A DNA stretch of 64,000 nucleotides. Source: Nymphaea colorata. Lineage: Eukaryota; Streptophyta; Magnoliopsida; Nymphaeales; Nymphaeaceae. The DNA lies in NCBI RefSeq assembly GCF_008831285.2, contig NC_045149.1, positions 1,862,001 to 1,926,000 of the forward strand. The letters are read 5' to 3'. Below are positions 12,301 to 25,309 of the stretch, one piece after another. The translations under genes were made by a program, and so were the position numbers. The notes below the pieces were generated by a model. It worked only from the letters and a program-made list of their open reading frames with translations, was not told the DNA's origin and did no database searches. Within the stretch, counting starts at the first letter, position 1; every line of letters begins with the position of its first letter.

Positions 12301-15125
12301 ACAATAAAAGGTTCATAGCTTCACAATTAAGAAATTTATATGATAAAAATCAGATCTGAGTTGGTTTATTTCTTTTTTATCATAATCCTCTTTTCTGGAA
12401 TCACTACATTGATCTTTTTCTTCATATGAATCCAAATTTAGTGAGTAATCGTTTTTAAGTTCGGTTGAGAATCAAATATTGTGCCTCTTCTACTTCTTTA
12501 AATATGTTAGTATTCTAAATTAACTCGTGATTTAGGCCATCTAACTATTTCAATTATTTTTGGAAGCTAACCATATAGATGAGTATAAAATATCTGAAGT
12601 TATAAATTAAAGAGAAAAAAGAAGTAGAAAAAGGGAAATTTTAGAAAACAATGAGTTTTAATTACTTAAAAAAAGCAGTCTTACGTAATGGCAAAAAAGT
12701 TAAAAACCATCAGTAAAAGCCACGTGGGCATCGCAGACTGTTTATAGTTATAGTGACAATTTATGGTATTTTAACACAACACTTTACAATAGTTTTAGCA
12801 ACAAATTTTTTCTTCGATATGAAAATTAAATTGCGACTTTAAGTTTTAAACGGCTTCTTTCTTGGAAAACATTGAGAAAAAGAAAGGTAAAGTAGGCTAT
12901 GTCAAAGAGATGCAACAAACTTAAAAATATAAAAACCTGAAATGCGAACTCTACAGGCATTCAAGCCCCCAATTTTGAAAATATTGGTTTCTTTCAATAT
13001 TTACTAGGTTTTTTTTTGGTTCACACAATGTGTGTGTGTATATTGGTCTCAAGAGTCAAGACGCACTTTAATAATGAAAAATTGAGTTGCGTGTACACTT
13101 TTACGCACACTGCACCAAGGAAGAGAATCAAGGATTTTTATGTACATTTTAGTCTTTTTAATATTTTCACAATTTCCGTTTTATCCTTTCAAAAGTCTCT
13201 CTTCTCCATTCTATTCTAGTTAGTGAGAGAGAGCATTTTAGTCATTATAAATAACCCCCTGTTCATGTTCATGCATTAGAGATACTCGTATCCTTTTTAG
13301 GGTTAATTATCCAATCGGGAGACCCCTAATTTTCCTTGGTTTGAAAGAAGAAAATGCAGCCAACGTGGTGAGGCAGCCAAAGACTATTTTTTTGCCAAAG
13401 TCAGATGCGTAAACAAATGGAAAGACACGCTGCGTCCACAGATTATGTGCGTAGGTGGTTTTGATAATGTGAATGTTCTCATTTTCCAAACGGAAAGAGC
13501 GCTGATCTTATAAGAAATTTAGATACAAAGTCTACCCGGTGCTTTTTTATATTATCATTTCACGTGGAATATTTTCTTTCTCAAATACAAGGAAACCACA
13601 TCTCCAAACATAAGAAAGTTCAGAGGGGCCTGGCTGATGAAGAGCCGATTGGAAATTTCTCCTTCTTCCACTCTCAGAGTCTAGGGCTGCTTTGGTTTTT
13701 ACAAGTTAAAAGATTGACGACCGGAGCTGGACTTAAAGCTCGGAGATGACTGCCTCCCACGATCCCATCCTTGGGATAGGTTGTGAAACATATGAGTTCG
13801 AGGTCGAATATGTTTGTTTTTTTGCATAAAAAATATTTATTTTAATATTCTTTTTGATTTTGTTCTTGTAAAAGAGAATTTTTCACTTTTATGTTGGCTT
13901 TATAGGAACATAATATGTAAATTAAGGACTTAGGCCTTGTGAAGAAAAAGAAATGCCTTTTCTCTATACGTGGATCACATTGCCGTCATCCATATTAAAT
14001 TTCCATAAGTATAGCTGTTTTATGTGAACGTACGATTAGGACATGCCAAGATATTTATTACTGTACTGCCCAGAAAATGAAATTTCGGGATTATTGTTCC
14101 CAAACCTTTAGTCGTCTCGCTCTTATCCGTTGCCTATTATTAAATTAGAGAAAGACTGCTCCAGTAAGGTCTCATTTCGCTTTTTCATTCCCTCATGACG
14201 AACGAGGAAAGTAAGAGATTACCGGTCGTCAAATTTCAGCGATAATTATGAGGTGTCTGTGGTATTGTGAATTCTCGATTTGAAGAAATTAACTGACGCT
14301 GAGGTCAAAAAGTCCCACATAATATTGAATTAGATATAAATCTGACGATTTTTTTTTTTTTTTGAAAAAATTCATTTCCTACCTGATGACAATCGATTCT
14401 CACCTTTAATTCAAATATTCCTCCGTCAAGGGGCATATTCATCTTTTTACCCTTTTGATTTTCCCTCAATTTTGCATGTACATATTTTTGTTTTTTTTTA
14501 CATTCTTTTAAGTTTTAGTCGAATTAAAGCTTTTTAAATTTTGATATGGGTCGAAATAAATTTTTTAAAATTTACACGTAAATTTTTTTTTTTAGGTAGG
14601 CCCAAAACTTATCGTCGCTCCGCCCTTAAGGATCAGTAAGAAATATTATCCTATATTACCAACAAAAACGCAACCACGTTAACAGTTTGTTATCTACCGA
14701 TTTGCGATTTTCTCCAACTCAAGGCCCCCTTGCAGCAAATTTGTCCTCGTTACCTGTGTCACACTCTCATACTCTGTTGCTGGTTGGATTTCGTCCGACC
14801 AATCCAAAATGTGAGTATTTGGGAGGTTATATATATATATATATATACATTTATTTATTTATTTATTTGAAAAAAAAATACCACATTCATATACGCTGTG
14901 CTATAACCAAATCCCGTGAACTGACCGACCAAATGATCATAGCGATGGATGAATGACCATTGACTTGAATGCTCTACCAGTCTCCCGTTTAGTCGTCACT
15001 GCTCTGCCTTCATGCATCTTCCAGAGGCAAGTAATTCTGCAGATGATTATTTAAGCAAAATTACTTTTCATTGACCAAACTTGTCAAAGGCCGGGGAGCA
15101 AGATATCTGTATACGGCTGAGGTGC
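12301..15125. other. Non-coding DNA, nothing recognised
   Basis: AT-rich sequence with short reading frames that do not resemble known proteins. A small TA microsatellite and 'attt' run lie at 14829-14868. Homopolymer T runs are common. I see no gene, RNA or clear transposon terminus. Confidence 0.4.
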
Positions 15126-15233
15126 ACTAATATAAGGTAGTAAATTAAACTATGTGTAGGAACTAATATAAGGTAGTAAATTAAACTATGTGTAGGAACT
15201 AATATAAGGTAGTAAATTAAACTATGTGTAGGA
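15126..15233. repeat. Three identical 36-bp tandem repeats
   Basis: The 36-base unit starting 'actaatataaggtagtaaat' occurs three times without any mismatch at 15126, 15162 and 15198. Perfect identity means very recent amplification. Because 36 is divisible by three, a minus-strand frame stays open across it, giving a repeated 12-residue pattern, but this frame has no other protein-like property. Confidence 0.97.
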
Positions 15234-17064
15234 AGTAATATGTAAATAAATAAAAGTATAGTGCCTGTATGAGTAACTAAGCCCAACTTTATCATTATGT
15301 GCCTGCAATGTTAAAACCTACCATGTTTTTGGTAAAACAGCCTCCTATAGGTAGCAATAGCATTTGAATTGCCAAGTATCAAAATGATGGCTAGTTAGTA
15401 CCAGGTACTTTCAGGTAGAATAAAAGTTCCACCTCCATATATCTCATGTTGTTCGACTGGTTTGGGACTTCTATTATAGGTATTTTAGTTTCATGTTTGC
15501 TTGTTGATGTAACTGAAATTTTCAAAGGCATTTGAGTTCCACTTGTTTAGATGAAACTTAAGTGTTGATATTAAAGTTTCATATCTACACCAAAACTCCT
15601 CGGACTATGGTTCCCTGTTTGATTGGTGTTGGAACTTTTTCGGAAGTTTGTATTAAAATTCCACTTTTGGAACGGAGTTCTTGCAATTCAAACGGGTGCA
15701 TAAGCAGCTTCCCTTCTTGACCTCTTGTTGTTGCATTAAAGATGCAAGCCCTCTTTTCAGAATTCCATTTACGCCATTGAACTTCAACCAATCTGATGAA
15801 GTTCCCACCTCAAGGAAAGCTTCCAATATTGTTTGCCAATTATCTCATGTGAATCCATTTTGTTCCATGTGTCCACGTTGCCGGTTAAGCATAGTTAAGT
15901 TAATTAGCATCAAAAGAATAATGGCTGTGAGTGAATAATTTCTAGACATATATAGCTAGCAAGAGGCGGAGCCTTTTTTTTTTTTTTTTTTTTTTTCATG
16001 AGACAAAAAATATATGGTTAACAAAATTTCAATTGACCATGGCACAGATTTCATTGGGTTACCCCCATATAATTGAACCCAAGTTTCAGCAACCAATTAA
16101 CGTTTCAAAAAGTGGGTATGCCCCCACCCACCTCCACCCCTCATAGTTATTAGGGACGAACTTTTCAACCATAGGTCTTATAAAACAAGGACAACCGCTT
16201 TTTATATGCTTTGGTTTTGAGCAGTTGAGTTGATTTACTAACTGTAACTGAGGAGTGGTGTCTCTAGATTAGTTGCGCACTTTAAATTTGTATTTGGGTT
16301 TGAATAGTTTACATGCCACAGGTCGGGCGGGAGGAGGGGCGCTTTTGAGATACATAGATTACGTACATATGAGTATGTATAGTATGGGTTAATTATGAGT
16401 AACTTTATCTTTGATCTGCAATGTATTTGATCCCAAACTATTTTTCTAAAACTAAAATATTGGTCACTATTCACTTATTTTGAAAAAAAAAGAAATTTTA
16501 CATGTAGCACTTTTCTTTAACTATTTCTCATGTTTACTAAGTCAACTACATACTTTATAAGTTAACGCCATGTATTTATGTATGGCGTTTATGATTTTTT
16601 TTTTTTTAAAACTCGAAAAAGTCTAAGAATAAGGAGCTATATCGGCGGACATGCTGTACTATTGGCGAGCAGACCGATACAATGCTTTACCATTGTTTAC
16701 TACTCTGCTCGCATATTTATTATCAAGGCATAATTGCGAGATCTCCTCGAGCCATTCATTTTACTGCGACTGTCTTTCGCTTTGAGTGTGATATACACTA
16801 ACTAAAAAGCAAAAAGTCTCTCCCACTCGCCTCCTTTCTTAAATCCCATCAACTCTCTTTTTAATTGGCGTCTGAAGGCCCAAGGTACCTTTGGTGGCTA
16901 AAATTCCCCCTCCACCTACTGATTTGCCCTCTTACTCGGATGCCATTAGGTATCTTACTTTGGCAGTGTTTAATGGTTTTGGTATTTGTAAATTGTTTTT
17001 TTGGAGTAAAACCTTTAAAACCCATATTTTATAGTTATGCTATGTAAGTGGTGCTTATAACTAC
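15234..17064. other. Non-coding DNA, nothing recognised
   Basis: Contains a long T run at 15974-15997 and ordinary AT-rich sequence. The short frames at 15585-15938 on both strands overlap each other and show no domain. No gene is called. Confidence 0.4.
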
Positions 17065-17395
17065 GACAGAGCTGAGCATGGAGGTTGGCCTGGCCTGATA
17101 AGTGGCAGGCTCACGTGCCGCGGCCTCAACTTATAACCACGGCTTAGGCCTGACTCAACGACCCGAAACCCAAGCCCAGCCTTGGCCCGTGCCAAATTGA
17201 TTAATCTTAAAAAATATATTTTTAATGTAAAATAATATATAAATATAATCATTATATATATATATATATATGTATATATAGCATAATAAAATACTATTTA
17301 AATATAAATTATTGAGCTGAATCGGCCCATTAAGCTGCCGCCCAATTTTTAGGTTTGAGCTTGAGCCTGTGTTGGCCGGTACACTAGCCTTCAGA
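17065..17395. mobile_element. Second GC-arm/AT-core small element
   Basis: A left GC-rich arm (17080-17190, rich in 'ggcctg' and 'cccaagcccagcc') and a right arm (17315-17390) enclose an AT core with a TA microsatellite at 17253-17280. The layout matches 8545-8885, where the core also expands AT sequence. It is probably a relative of the same non-autonomous family. Confidence 0.45.
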
Positions 17396-17734
17396 GGCAA
17401 GGTGGGATAACTTTTGGCGGGAAGAGATCTCCTGAAAAAGTTACCATGGGAAATATGCACTTTCCAAAAATTAAATGAAGGAGCGTAATTTTTTTTTTTT
17501 TTTCAGTTCGTTTGATGACACACAAAAAAGCCGTACGTTTGTGAAAACCTTTCCCTCTTCTCTGGCGCTTCACAGTGCCATGAAACGCTACCTTATAATA
17601 TGATCTGGTAAAGACCATAAAAGTGACACCAATAACAGTTTGAAAAAGACAAACATACCCTATCCTAAAATGGTCAAACATGAGCGCCTCATGCCCGTTA
17701 GCCACCGGCCTCACTTGGTATGCTTAACCAAGCT

Positions 17735-18575
17735 GTATAGGGTTGCATATGAGTCGAGTAGAGCTAGAGTTGGGTTAGCTCGAATGAGTTAGTTAAGCAA
17801 TGCCTTGTTTCTTTTATTTCATTAACTCGTTTAACTTGTGTAGTTACGTCTTGTTTAAATATTATCTCATTTTAATTCAACATTCATTTGAAATCGAGTC
17901 GAGTTTAAACAAGTCGAGTTTTGATAATTGGAAGTCGACTTACTTAATATTTCTAGCATCTATTTGAACTCAAACTTGTCTCATTTATAAACGAGTCATT
18001 TTCAAGTTAAGTTTTGACAAGCGATTTCGAGTCGAGCTAGAGCGGGCTTGACTCGTTGTGCATTGCTATTGATGTGTGTTCTTCTGAGAGGCTAAAAGAC
18101 ACTAATCAAGTCGAGTTCTTACAACTCGAAGTTGACTGGCTTAATATTTCGAGCATCTATTTGAACTTGAACTTGACTCATTTATAAATGAGTCATTTTC
18201 GAGTTAAGCTTTTGGAGTTGAGTTCAAGCTTTGTGCATGGCTATTCTTGTAAGAGGTGTGGTTGTGTTCTTGTAAAAGGATAGAAGACACAGTTGTGTGT
18301 TCTGGGCTCGAAAATGATGTGTAGTGATTTTTTAAATATCCAAATCGTTTTCTAATTAAAAAACTGGTATATTGAAGTTAATTAATTATGTAAGTTTTTA
18401 CAAAAGCTCATTCAAGTTTGTGGAGCCTTAATCGAGTCGAACTTGAGCTCAACACGTAACTGCTGAAACGAGCTCGAGCTGCTTCTGTCGAGCTATTCTC
18501 GAGCTCGAGGTTTCATTAGTCGAGCCGAACTTGGGCTATCTGAATTTGGGCCCGACTCCGACCGTGTTCACCCAG
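17735..18575. mobile_element. 'tcgagctcgag' non-autonomous element
   Basis: A region dense in 'gagtcgag', 'gagctcgag' and their complements. The left end reads 'tatagggttgcatatgagtc' and the right end 'gtgttcacccaggtacc'. An internal segment of about 95 bases (17916-18010) is repeated at 18108-18210, each copy carrying 'catctatttgaact' and 'tcatttataaa'. A shorter relative lies at 31565-31790 and also ends in 'catgttcaccct'. No protein is encoded. A MITE-like status is inferred from the recurrence and the partly inverted ends. Confidence 0.5.
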
Positions 18576-20211
18576 GTACCAATGTATACATAAGACAATT
18601 TATGCCACCGGGCGTGGCAGTCTCCACGTTTCGAAAATACTTTTATACATACCAAGATAACCTTTTTGCTCTTCGTCAATTGAACATTTCTCACCACATA
18701 ATTTTTAGCACATAAATTTTTAGCTCAGCCGCTTTAACTAACTCATTCTCGTCAAACGTATAAAGTATGTAGCTAGTCCCTGTTGCCAAGGGCAGAACTA
18801 GGGTTTTTCTTCTTGAGGATATATATAAAGATCAAGAAGTTGGTTTACAGTTAGTCACAATATCGATAATGGGTGAAGGTCAAGTTTTTTTAGGGTATTA
18901 ATTCTTGGAAAAGCTGAAAATATCAGAAAAAGATCCGCAATTCAAAAAAGATATAAAAAATAGGAAAAAACTAAAATAAATGAAAAAATAACAAAAAAAA
19001 CTTAACTCAATAAAGTGAAAAAAAGATGTTTTAGTAATGATAAAAATGAATATAAATAATTTAACTAAAATTTTAAAGCAAAAATCATGGGAATGTGAAA
19101 AAAAGTGAAAAATTCATGTTACATTTCTTTTAAGAAAGGGAAAAAAGGTTTTTTTTTTTTCATTGTTTTTAACGGGCCATTTTTTTTTTTTTTTTGAAAA
19201 GGACGGGCATTTTTGTAAAAATGGTTTACATTCACGAAGGATATTGCGTTTAAATGAGGTCGTTTTCATAAGGCTGGCAGCTTTATTAACTCCATCGTCG
19301 GGCTTTTTCCAAACTTTTTAAAGACTTTCTCAAAATTTTCATTATAGCCTACAATACTTTTCAATTTTTTTATAAGACCCAAAATTTAAAATTTTAAAAA
19401 CCATTTCTCCCAAAAATCTCAAGGGGAAAGAAGGGAGGGGGGCATTTGCCCCTACGGCCAGTTGTCTCGGTGGCCCGCAGTTAGCTTGTTGGCATCATCG
19501 ATTTTGAGTACACCTACTACCTATGTGCAGATAAAAATTAATGCATCTTTAGTTTTTCAACATTCTTGTAATGAATCCACATGATGACACCACTGTTGTA
19601 CCTATACCAAACACTGCATGAAGTTCAAATCTTTGTACAACGGCAGATTGAAACAAAACACAGATACATGCATTAATAATTTAAGAGAAGAAACTTAGCT
19701 CATACGTAACACATGGCAGGTCGTGGTGGGCTCGATGCAGGCATGCCTTATCAAGGGTTGGGCACGAGTCTGTCTAGGCTAGGCGACTCGATGGAATTAG
19801 CAAGGCCCACCGTCCACAAGATTCAACTTCACAAGGACCACACGCTCAAAGAAGTCAATGGCTACCACCTGAAATTTGGCACTCGCTAGTCAAAACAAAT
19901 CCACATAGGAGGAGGCAAGCAAATCGGAGCAGGTAGAGACGATTCTGAAAATGCGAAAGCCGTCTCTCATTTTCTCAGGGAATGACGGTAAGCTCTTTTG
20001 ATTTTTCTTATCGTAGACATGATAATGGCAGCTAAGTAGTTGGACGCTTCTTTCCATAATTCACAGAAAGTTGATTCCATATTTATCATGAACACCTTCT
20101 CTATGTCTCATCCTAAACTTTAGGAAGACAATCTTGTCATCTTCTCATTAGAAGTAGCTGCTTTTTCCTGATCGTCCATAAACTTTAGGTATTGGACGCC
20201 ACCATTAACGC
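18576..20211. other. Non-coding DNA, nothing recognised
   Basis: A-rich sequence at 18900-19140 and T homopolymers at 19148-19195. No plausible reading frame, RNA gene or repeat terminus was found. Confidence 0.4.
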
Positions 20212-20255
<44 letters not shown>

Positions 20256-20266
20256 GAAGAGAGAGA
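20212..20266. repeat. Compound (TA)n(GA)n microsatellite
   Basis: About ten TA units followed directly by about a dozen GA units. Third locus of this type in the window. Confidence 0.95.
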
Positions 20267-21213
20267 TGAACCAAAATTAATTATGAAAGCACGACTTTAG
20301 GGATGCATCCTTGAGATGTTTCAACACATAATTATTTGGCCATAGAAACCTATTATCAATTGGTTTAAAATTTTGTTTAGATGCATGTAAATAGGTTCGA
20401 GTCTTAGAGTGTCATTGTCACATATCAGCGCGTTTCATCTATGTGCCATAAAAGGTCCCAAAGCATGTTCTGAAAAAATCTAGCGGAACAAACACAAAGC
20501 GGGGTAGGGGGAAAGGGGCCAGTGGCATCTCTTAGGGGTGGTGGAATGAACCACTTACCATTTAAAAAAACATTTATAACAAATAATGTAGCTCCATATT
20601 AAAATCGGTTTACCATTCTAAGCATGCATCTTAAAATTATCAATAGCTTTTATTATCTCACTCATGTGCGCATCATTGCAGAGTAATAGTATAAAAGTTA
20701 ATATGGTGGTACTTTCTGAAAAAACTTCTAAGCGGCTTCTCAAAATTTTTATTAAGCAGAAATGATCAGCCTTGTTGGGGGCGAGAAAAGAAGTAACCAT
20801 ACAAAGAACACAATGACTGGTTTGGTTGGGGAAAACCGAAGTCTTCCTACAACCATGGGCTCAATTGAGTTCCCACTGTTTGAACAAGACAAATACAAGA
20901 GATTTTGACCTGCTTTAACACCAAGGGCAGCAATGCAAAGGTAAAAAATTATAATAATGCCCTCAATCCTCAAATTTTCATGTAAAATAAAAAAAACTTA
21001 AAATATTAAAATTGGATCAAGTTCCACACTCCAACAACACCCCACGGATACCTAGAAATTAAGTTCATCATAAATTCACGAAGGATGCTTAAACTAAATT
21101 TTATAAATAGTTTAAGTTTATGCCAGCCTGTAATATGTTTCTACTAGTTTACAAGAGAGTACTATAGAATGCATGGAAATACAATTTAATTCAAGAGTAT
21201 TTGCGTTAGGCTT

Positions 21214-21635
21214 AGGGATGTCAACATTTTGATAGGATATCTGGCTAAACCGATCTGACAAGATTGGATATTGGATATGAAAAAGAAAAATATATGAGAA
21301 TAAGAAATCAGATCAGTAAGAAATAACATTTAATGAGATTCAGATATACATAAATATCTGATCGATTGGATCCGGATCATATTGATTTTTAAACAAATAT
21401 CATATATTTAATGCTCTTAGGTTTTTGAAAATTAACAAAATTTAGAGTTGGATTTGGATTCAGATACAAATATTAAAAATGGATTTAAATCAGATTTAGA
21501 TTGTGAAATTGAGTTTTTAATTCAGATTCAAACATAACTTCTCAATAATTTTTATTCAAATCCGAATATGTAAATATCCACAAAAACGGATGTGACTAAA
21601 GGTATTTCGGATTCACATCTTTCAAATAGCTAGGC
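21214..21635. mobile_element. Non-autonomous element of the 'ggatatcc/gattcggat' family, copy 1
   Basis: Begins 'agggatgtcaacattttgat' and is filled with 'gattcagat', 'ggatccggat' and 'gatattgga' words, with a 'gatgtgactaaaggtat' phrase near its right end. The same order of landmarks is found at 23000-23436, including 'gatatggttaagggtatatc'. The right terminus is degraded here. Protein-free and repeated in inverted-ended form, it is probably a MITE. Confidence 0.55.
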
Positions 21636-22999
21636 TTACAAAAAATTAAAGTAGACTTACACGAACAACGTGCCGACCGTTTAATTGCTAGAGGTCAAGA
21701 AAGAGAGATGATGATGACCGTGATACTGAAGATAGTGATGTTGATGCATTGACTTAAACGCGCACTGTCCAACTCCACCTTTGCCTTTTTGACGCTTCAA
21801 CGCGCAGATTGGGTAAAGAAAAGGAGGAAGAAGATAAAAGAAAATGACCCGTCTTGGACGTTAACACCTCGGCTTCTTTGTTATCTACGTCCGCCCTTCA
21901 TCACCAACCTCTGGCAAGTGTTCCCCTCATGTCTCTCTCTCTAGAGTGGCCGGAACACACATATTTTCATTATTGGGTGGCCTTCTCTTTGGAGGGAATA
22001 ATATACATGGCGAGATTGATGGCCATTTTGAACAAGAAAGTAGGCATTTCGTGTGTCTTTACTTGGGGAGTCTCAATTTCCTTCCCAGCAAGTCAATTGC
22101 CGATAGCTTTCTGAAGTCAAGAAAGGTACCATGCTTTCCAAATTCCACCGGTCCTTCTCTTGACTCTAAAAGGAGCGGCTCATACGTAAACAAGCTCTCC
22201 TTAATTAGAATATTGTATGCTGACCACTTTATTTTGTGGTACGGTTGCTGAAGGGGTCACTGCTACTTTGGTACACGGGCTGGTAATCGCGTATTGAACA
22301 CACACACATATATATATATATATCCATCGTCATGCACACAGCCCGATGCAATAGGCATCCAAATGGTTGGAGAAATCCAACGAGTATATATTTGTGTGTG
22401 TTTTAGTTGGCACCCAGAAGAATTAGAAACCAACCAAACGAATGTATAGCAGTGGAGGCTCAAGTATATGGAGACATGTTTTTCTCAGATTTCCCAGTAA
22501 AAGGTATTCCAAAGCCATTCTGACATGCTCTACCTGACAGTCATGAACCTCTTCCACTGTCATCCATCTTTCCACCTTCAGCCTTAGATTCGAGGACTGA
22601 ATATGTGCGACTTTTAATCGAGGTAACGATCTGACAAAACATGCTTTTAGGGACTTGATATATTGAATTTTATTCACCTAAAAACCTATTCTAATTTGAT
22701 ACCAGAAGGCATTAATTACAAATCAAAATATAAGACTGTTATTAGGCCAACCCATATATTTGGCTATCCGTTTTACTCTGAATTTTCTGAGTATAACTAA
22801 TTAAGCTGTTCTAGCTATTCAGACATACATGAGAAGTTTTCCTTTCTAACCAACATTAATTCTCTCAGATTGTATTTCAAATTGAAAGCTAAATATGATC
22901 AATCTCAATTGAATTTAAGTACCTGGCTAAGAACTGAACTGTGTCCTAGAACTAATGGATATTGATGCAATAGATCCAGCATCGTTCGATTGGCACCTA
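21636..22999. other. Intergenic DNA with one possible exon-like frame
   Basis: Short frames at 21854-22251 (plus) overlap in two registers and cannot both be real. A minus-strand frame at 22423-22677 encodes an 84-residue, protein-like but unrecognised sequence (residues include VEEVHDCQVEHVRMALEYLL). It might be a fragment of a gene, but flanking exons were not found. A short TA run lies at 22309-22322. Confidence 0.3.
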
Positions 23000-23436
23000 A
23001 GGATGTCAATATATCAAATTTGGATCAGATATCCAACCGAACCATTCAGAAAAAAAAAATTGGAAAAAATTTTAATATCCCATTAAGAAATCAGATTGGG
23101 TTTGGATTTACGGAATGACATCCGACCATATTCTGATTTGGATATATATAAATATCCATTCGGATTCGGATCCAGATTCAGATAAGATTTATTTTGAAAC
23201 AAATATCCTAGACATTTTGAAAATTGGCCAAATTCAGTTCAAAATTCAGATTTGGATTGGGATTCAGATATGAATGTAAAAACTAGATTCAGATTGTTAA
23301 ATCGGATTTCAGATTTGGATATGACCTTTTTTTGTTCCTATTGAAGTATGAGTCTGAAACAAAACATGTGAATATCCAAAAAAACAGATATGGTTAAGGG
23401 TATATCCGATTATAATTCAATATGTTGATATCCCTA
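23000..23436. mobile_element. Non-autonomous element of the 'ggatatcc/gattcggat' family, copy 2
   Basis: The left end 'aaggatgtcaatatatc' and the right end 'caatatgttgatatccct' are inverted repeats of about 15 bases with a few mismatches. The interior repeats 'gattcggatccagattcaga' style words. It parallels copy 1 at 21214-21635. The size of about 440 bases, inverted ends and lack of coding capacity fit a MITE. Confidence 0.6.
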
Positions 23437-25309
23437 CTAGCACCTAAGCGAACTACGAAACAAAAATAAGTAGTAAGAAAGCTGAAGCACATACAAAAAT
23501 CCATTCATTTCAAATTCCTACTAGAGGAGACTATTCTCAAGCCATTTCTGCGTGCATGATTTCAAAATATAGAACTTAATTTAAATTCAAGTTCACATGT
23601 TATAAAATTGCATATTGAACCACCCTGCATTTATTTGAACCTAACACTAAATACCTAGAATTGAATCTGTTGGATAAACTAACCGATCCACATATCCCTA
23701 GTTCCATATGTGAGGGGGCATAGTATTAATCAATGACCTCATATTCCATAGCTGGAGAATCTGAATAAATCTCATGGTCAATTGGAACTCACATCCGACT
23801 ACCTTGGGCTCTACAAGTTGCTCCATTGCCTTTCATAAGCCACAAGAAGTTTCATCAAACAAATAATTTTACATGAACAATAAGCGGAAGTATATATACC
23901 ATATCTTGTGGGCTGCCAAGGACTTCAATGAGCTTGAGCTGGGTTGATGCGGGCTTTGAAATCCAATTACTTACCTCAGTGTGATGGTAATTATTCATGC
24001 ATCCAAGTAGGACTCTAGGAACTATAGATTATAGCAACATGAACATAGGCAATCACGCTATTGAACTCAAGCTAGACACAACAGAACTTGTAAAAGGAAA
24101 ATCATACTTAAGACAAGAAGCTCGGTCATAGTCTCTGAGGAAGATCTGCGATGATATCTTGCATCAAGGAAACTGTTGAAGCTGCAAATTAATCCATCTG
24201 AGAAAAAATCTGTGTCAATGCTATTGCCATAGAAAAGTAAAGTAAGCAATAGGGACAAGCTATGTGGATGCAGATTTTCCTATGTCTTTGTGCCTTCGTT
24301 CCATTCTCTTGAACTCCATTTTTTAATTATCTATCAGAGGCTCCGAATGAGCCATATATCATGGTGTTTAGTTTAAAATAATTTCTAGTGCTCTCATGAC
24401 CAATGGTACGACTTTAATCTCTTTCATTGTTGCAAAATCCCATTAACTTCTAACATTTCTTCTCAATTAAGATTTCAGAATTTCCTATGATGGGAGTCAT
24501 AAATTACTCGTACTCATGTCATAGTACAACATGGGTTATTTTGATGGTACTGATCTTGCTCGTTTTCAAATATAATGTGACCCTCTATGGTGGTAAATCA
24601 GCATATGTTGATGGACCTAGAAAAGATCAAATCCTCCTCATCTAGATCATATCATCCTTATAGTTTTATCTTGTTCATATAAGGATAGTTGGACTTAACT
24701 CTTCTATTGAATGTGTGGAAAACTTTGAAGCTGCAGGCTGATTCAAGATCTAGGAACGTGTAACTGAAATCTTAACAAGAAAATTCAAGAAAGGCACCAA
24801 GTATGTCCAAGATTGTGATAAGACATTGGATCATCAACTTGTCATTGACAATAATAAACTATTTCTTGAAAAAAGATATTAACATGGAGGAGGTTAAATG
24901 ACTCAAGAATGAATATTTTCCATTCATGGTTTCTACCGAGACTAGAGCTTACCCTATTTCCTTGAGTTAGTGCCATAAAGTGCTATGATTAAGTTATGTA
25001 AATGAGATTGATCAAGAGATGACATGCCTTTCTTTTGCTGTCTATTTTTTCTTAGAGAAGCTTTCAACTAGTCCATCTCATGCTTCTAATGGTAAAGGGG
25101 ACAACAATCAATTCATGTTCGAATAAGGTAGAAGTAGATGCAATGTTGATAGTTAAAAATAAGGTCAACTATAAGTCGTTTGCCATATTAGGGGCAAGGT
25201 AGAAAAAAACAACAATAACAACCAAGAACAAGACCCACTTGAAGGCATTTATCATGCTCTTGAGGCAGTTAAATACTGCTAAGCTCAAAGGCACCATCAA
25301 CTAAGGAAC
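23437..25309. other. Non-coding DNA, nothing firmly recognised
   Basis: AT-rich sequence. The stretch 24590-25270 contains short broken open segments that could be old retrotransposon coding sequence, but I cannot identify a domain and do not call it. No RNA gene seen. Confidence 0.35.

Noticed and set aside
15068-15295. 75-codon frame with a threefold 12-residue repeat
   Set aside because: The repetition is a by-product of the 36-bp tandem repeat; there is no other protein feature.
21854-22251. Two overlapping plus-strand frames, one with an LRR-like 'GNNIHGEI' phrase
   Set aside because: The LRR resemblance is one short phrase without repeat spacing, and the two frames are mutually exclusive.
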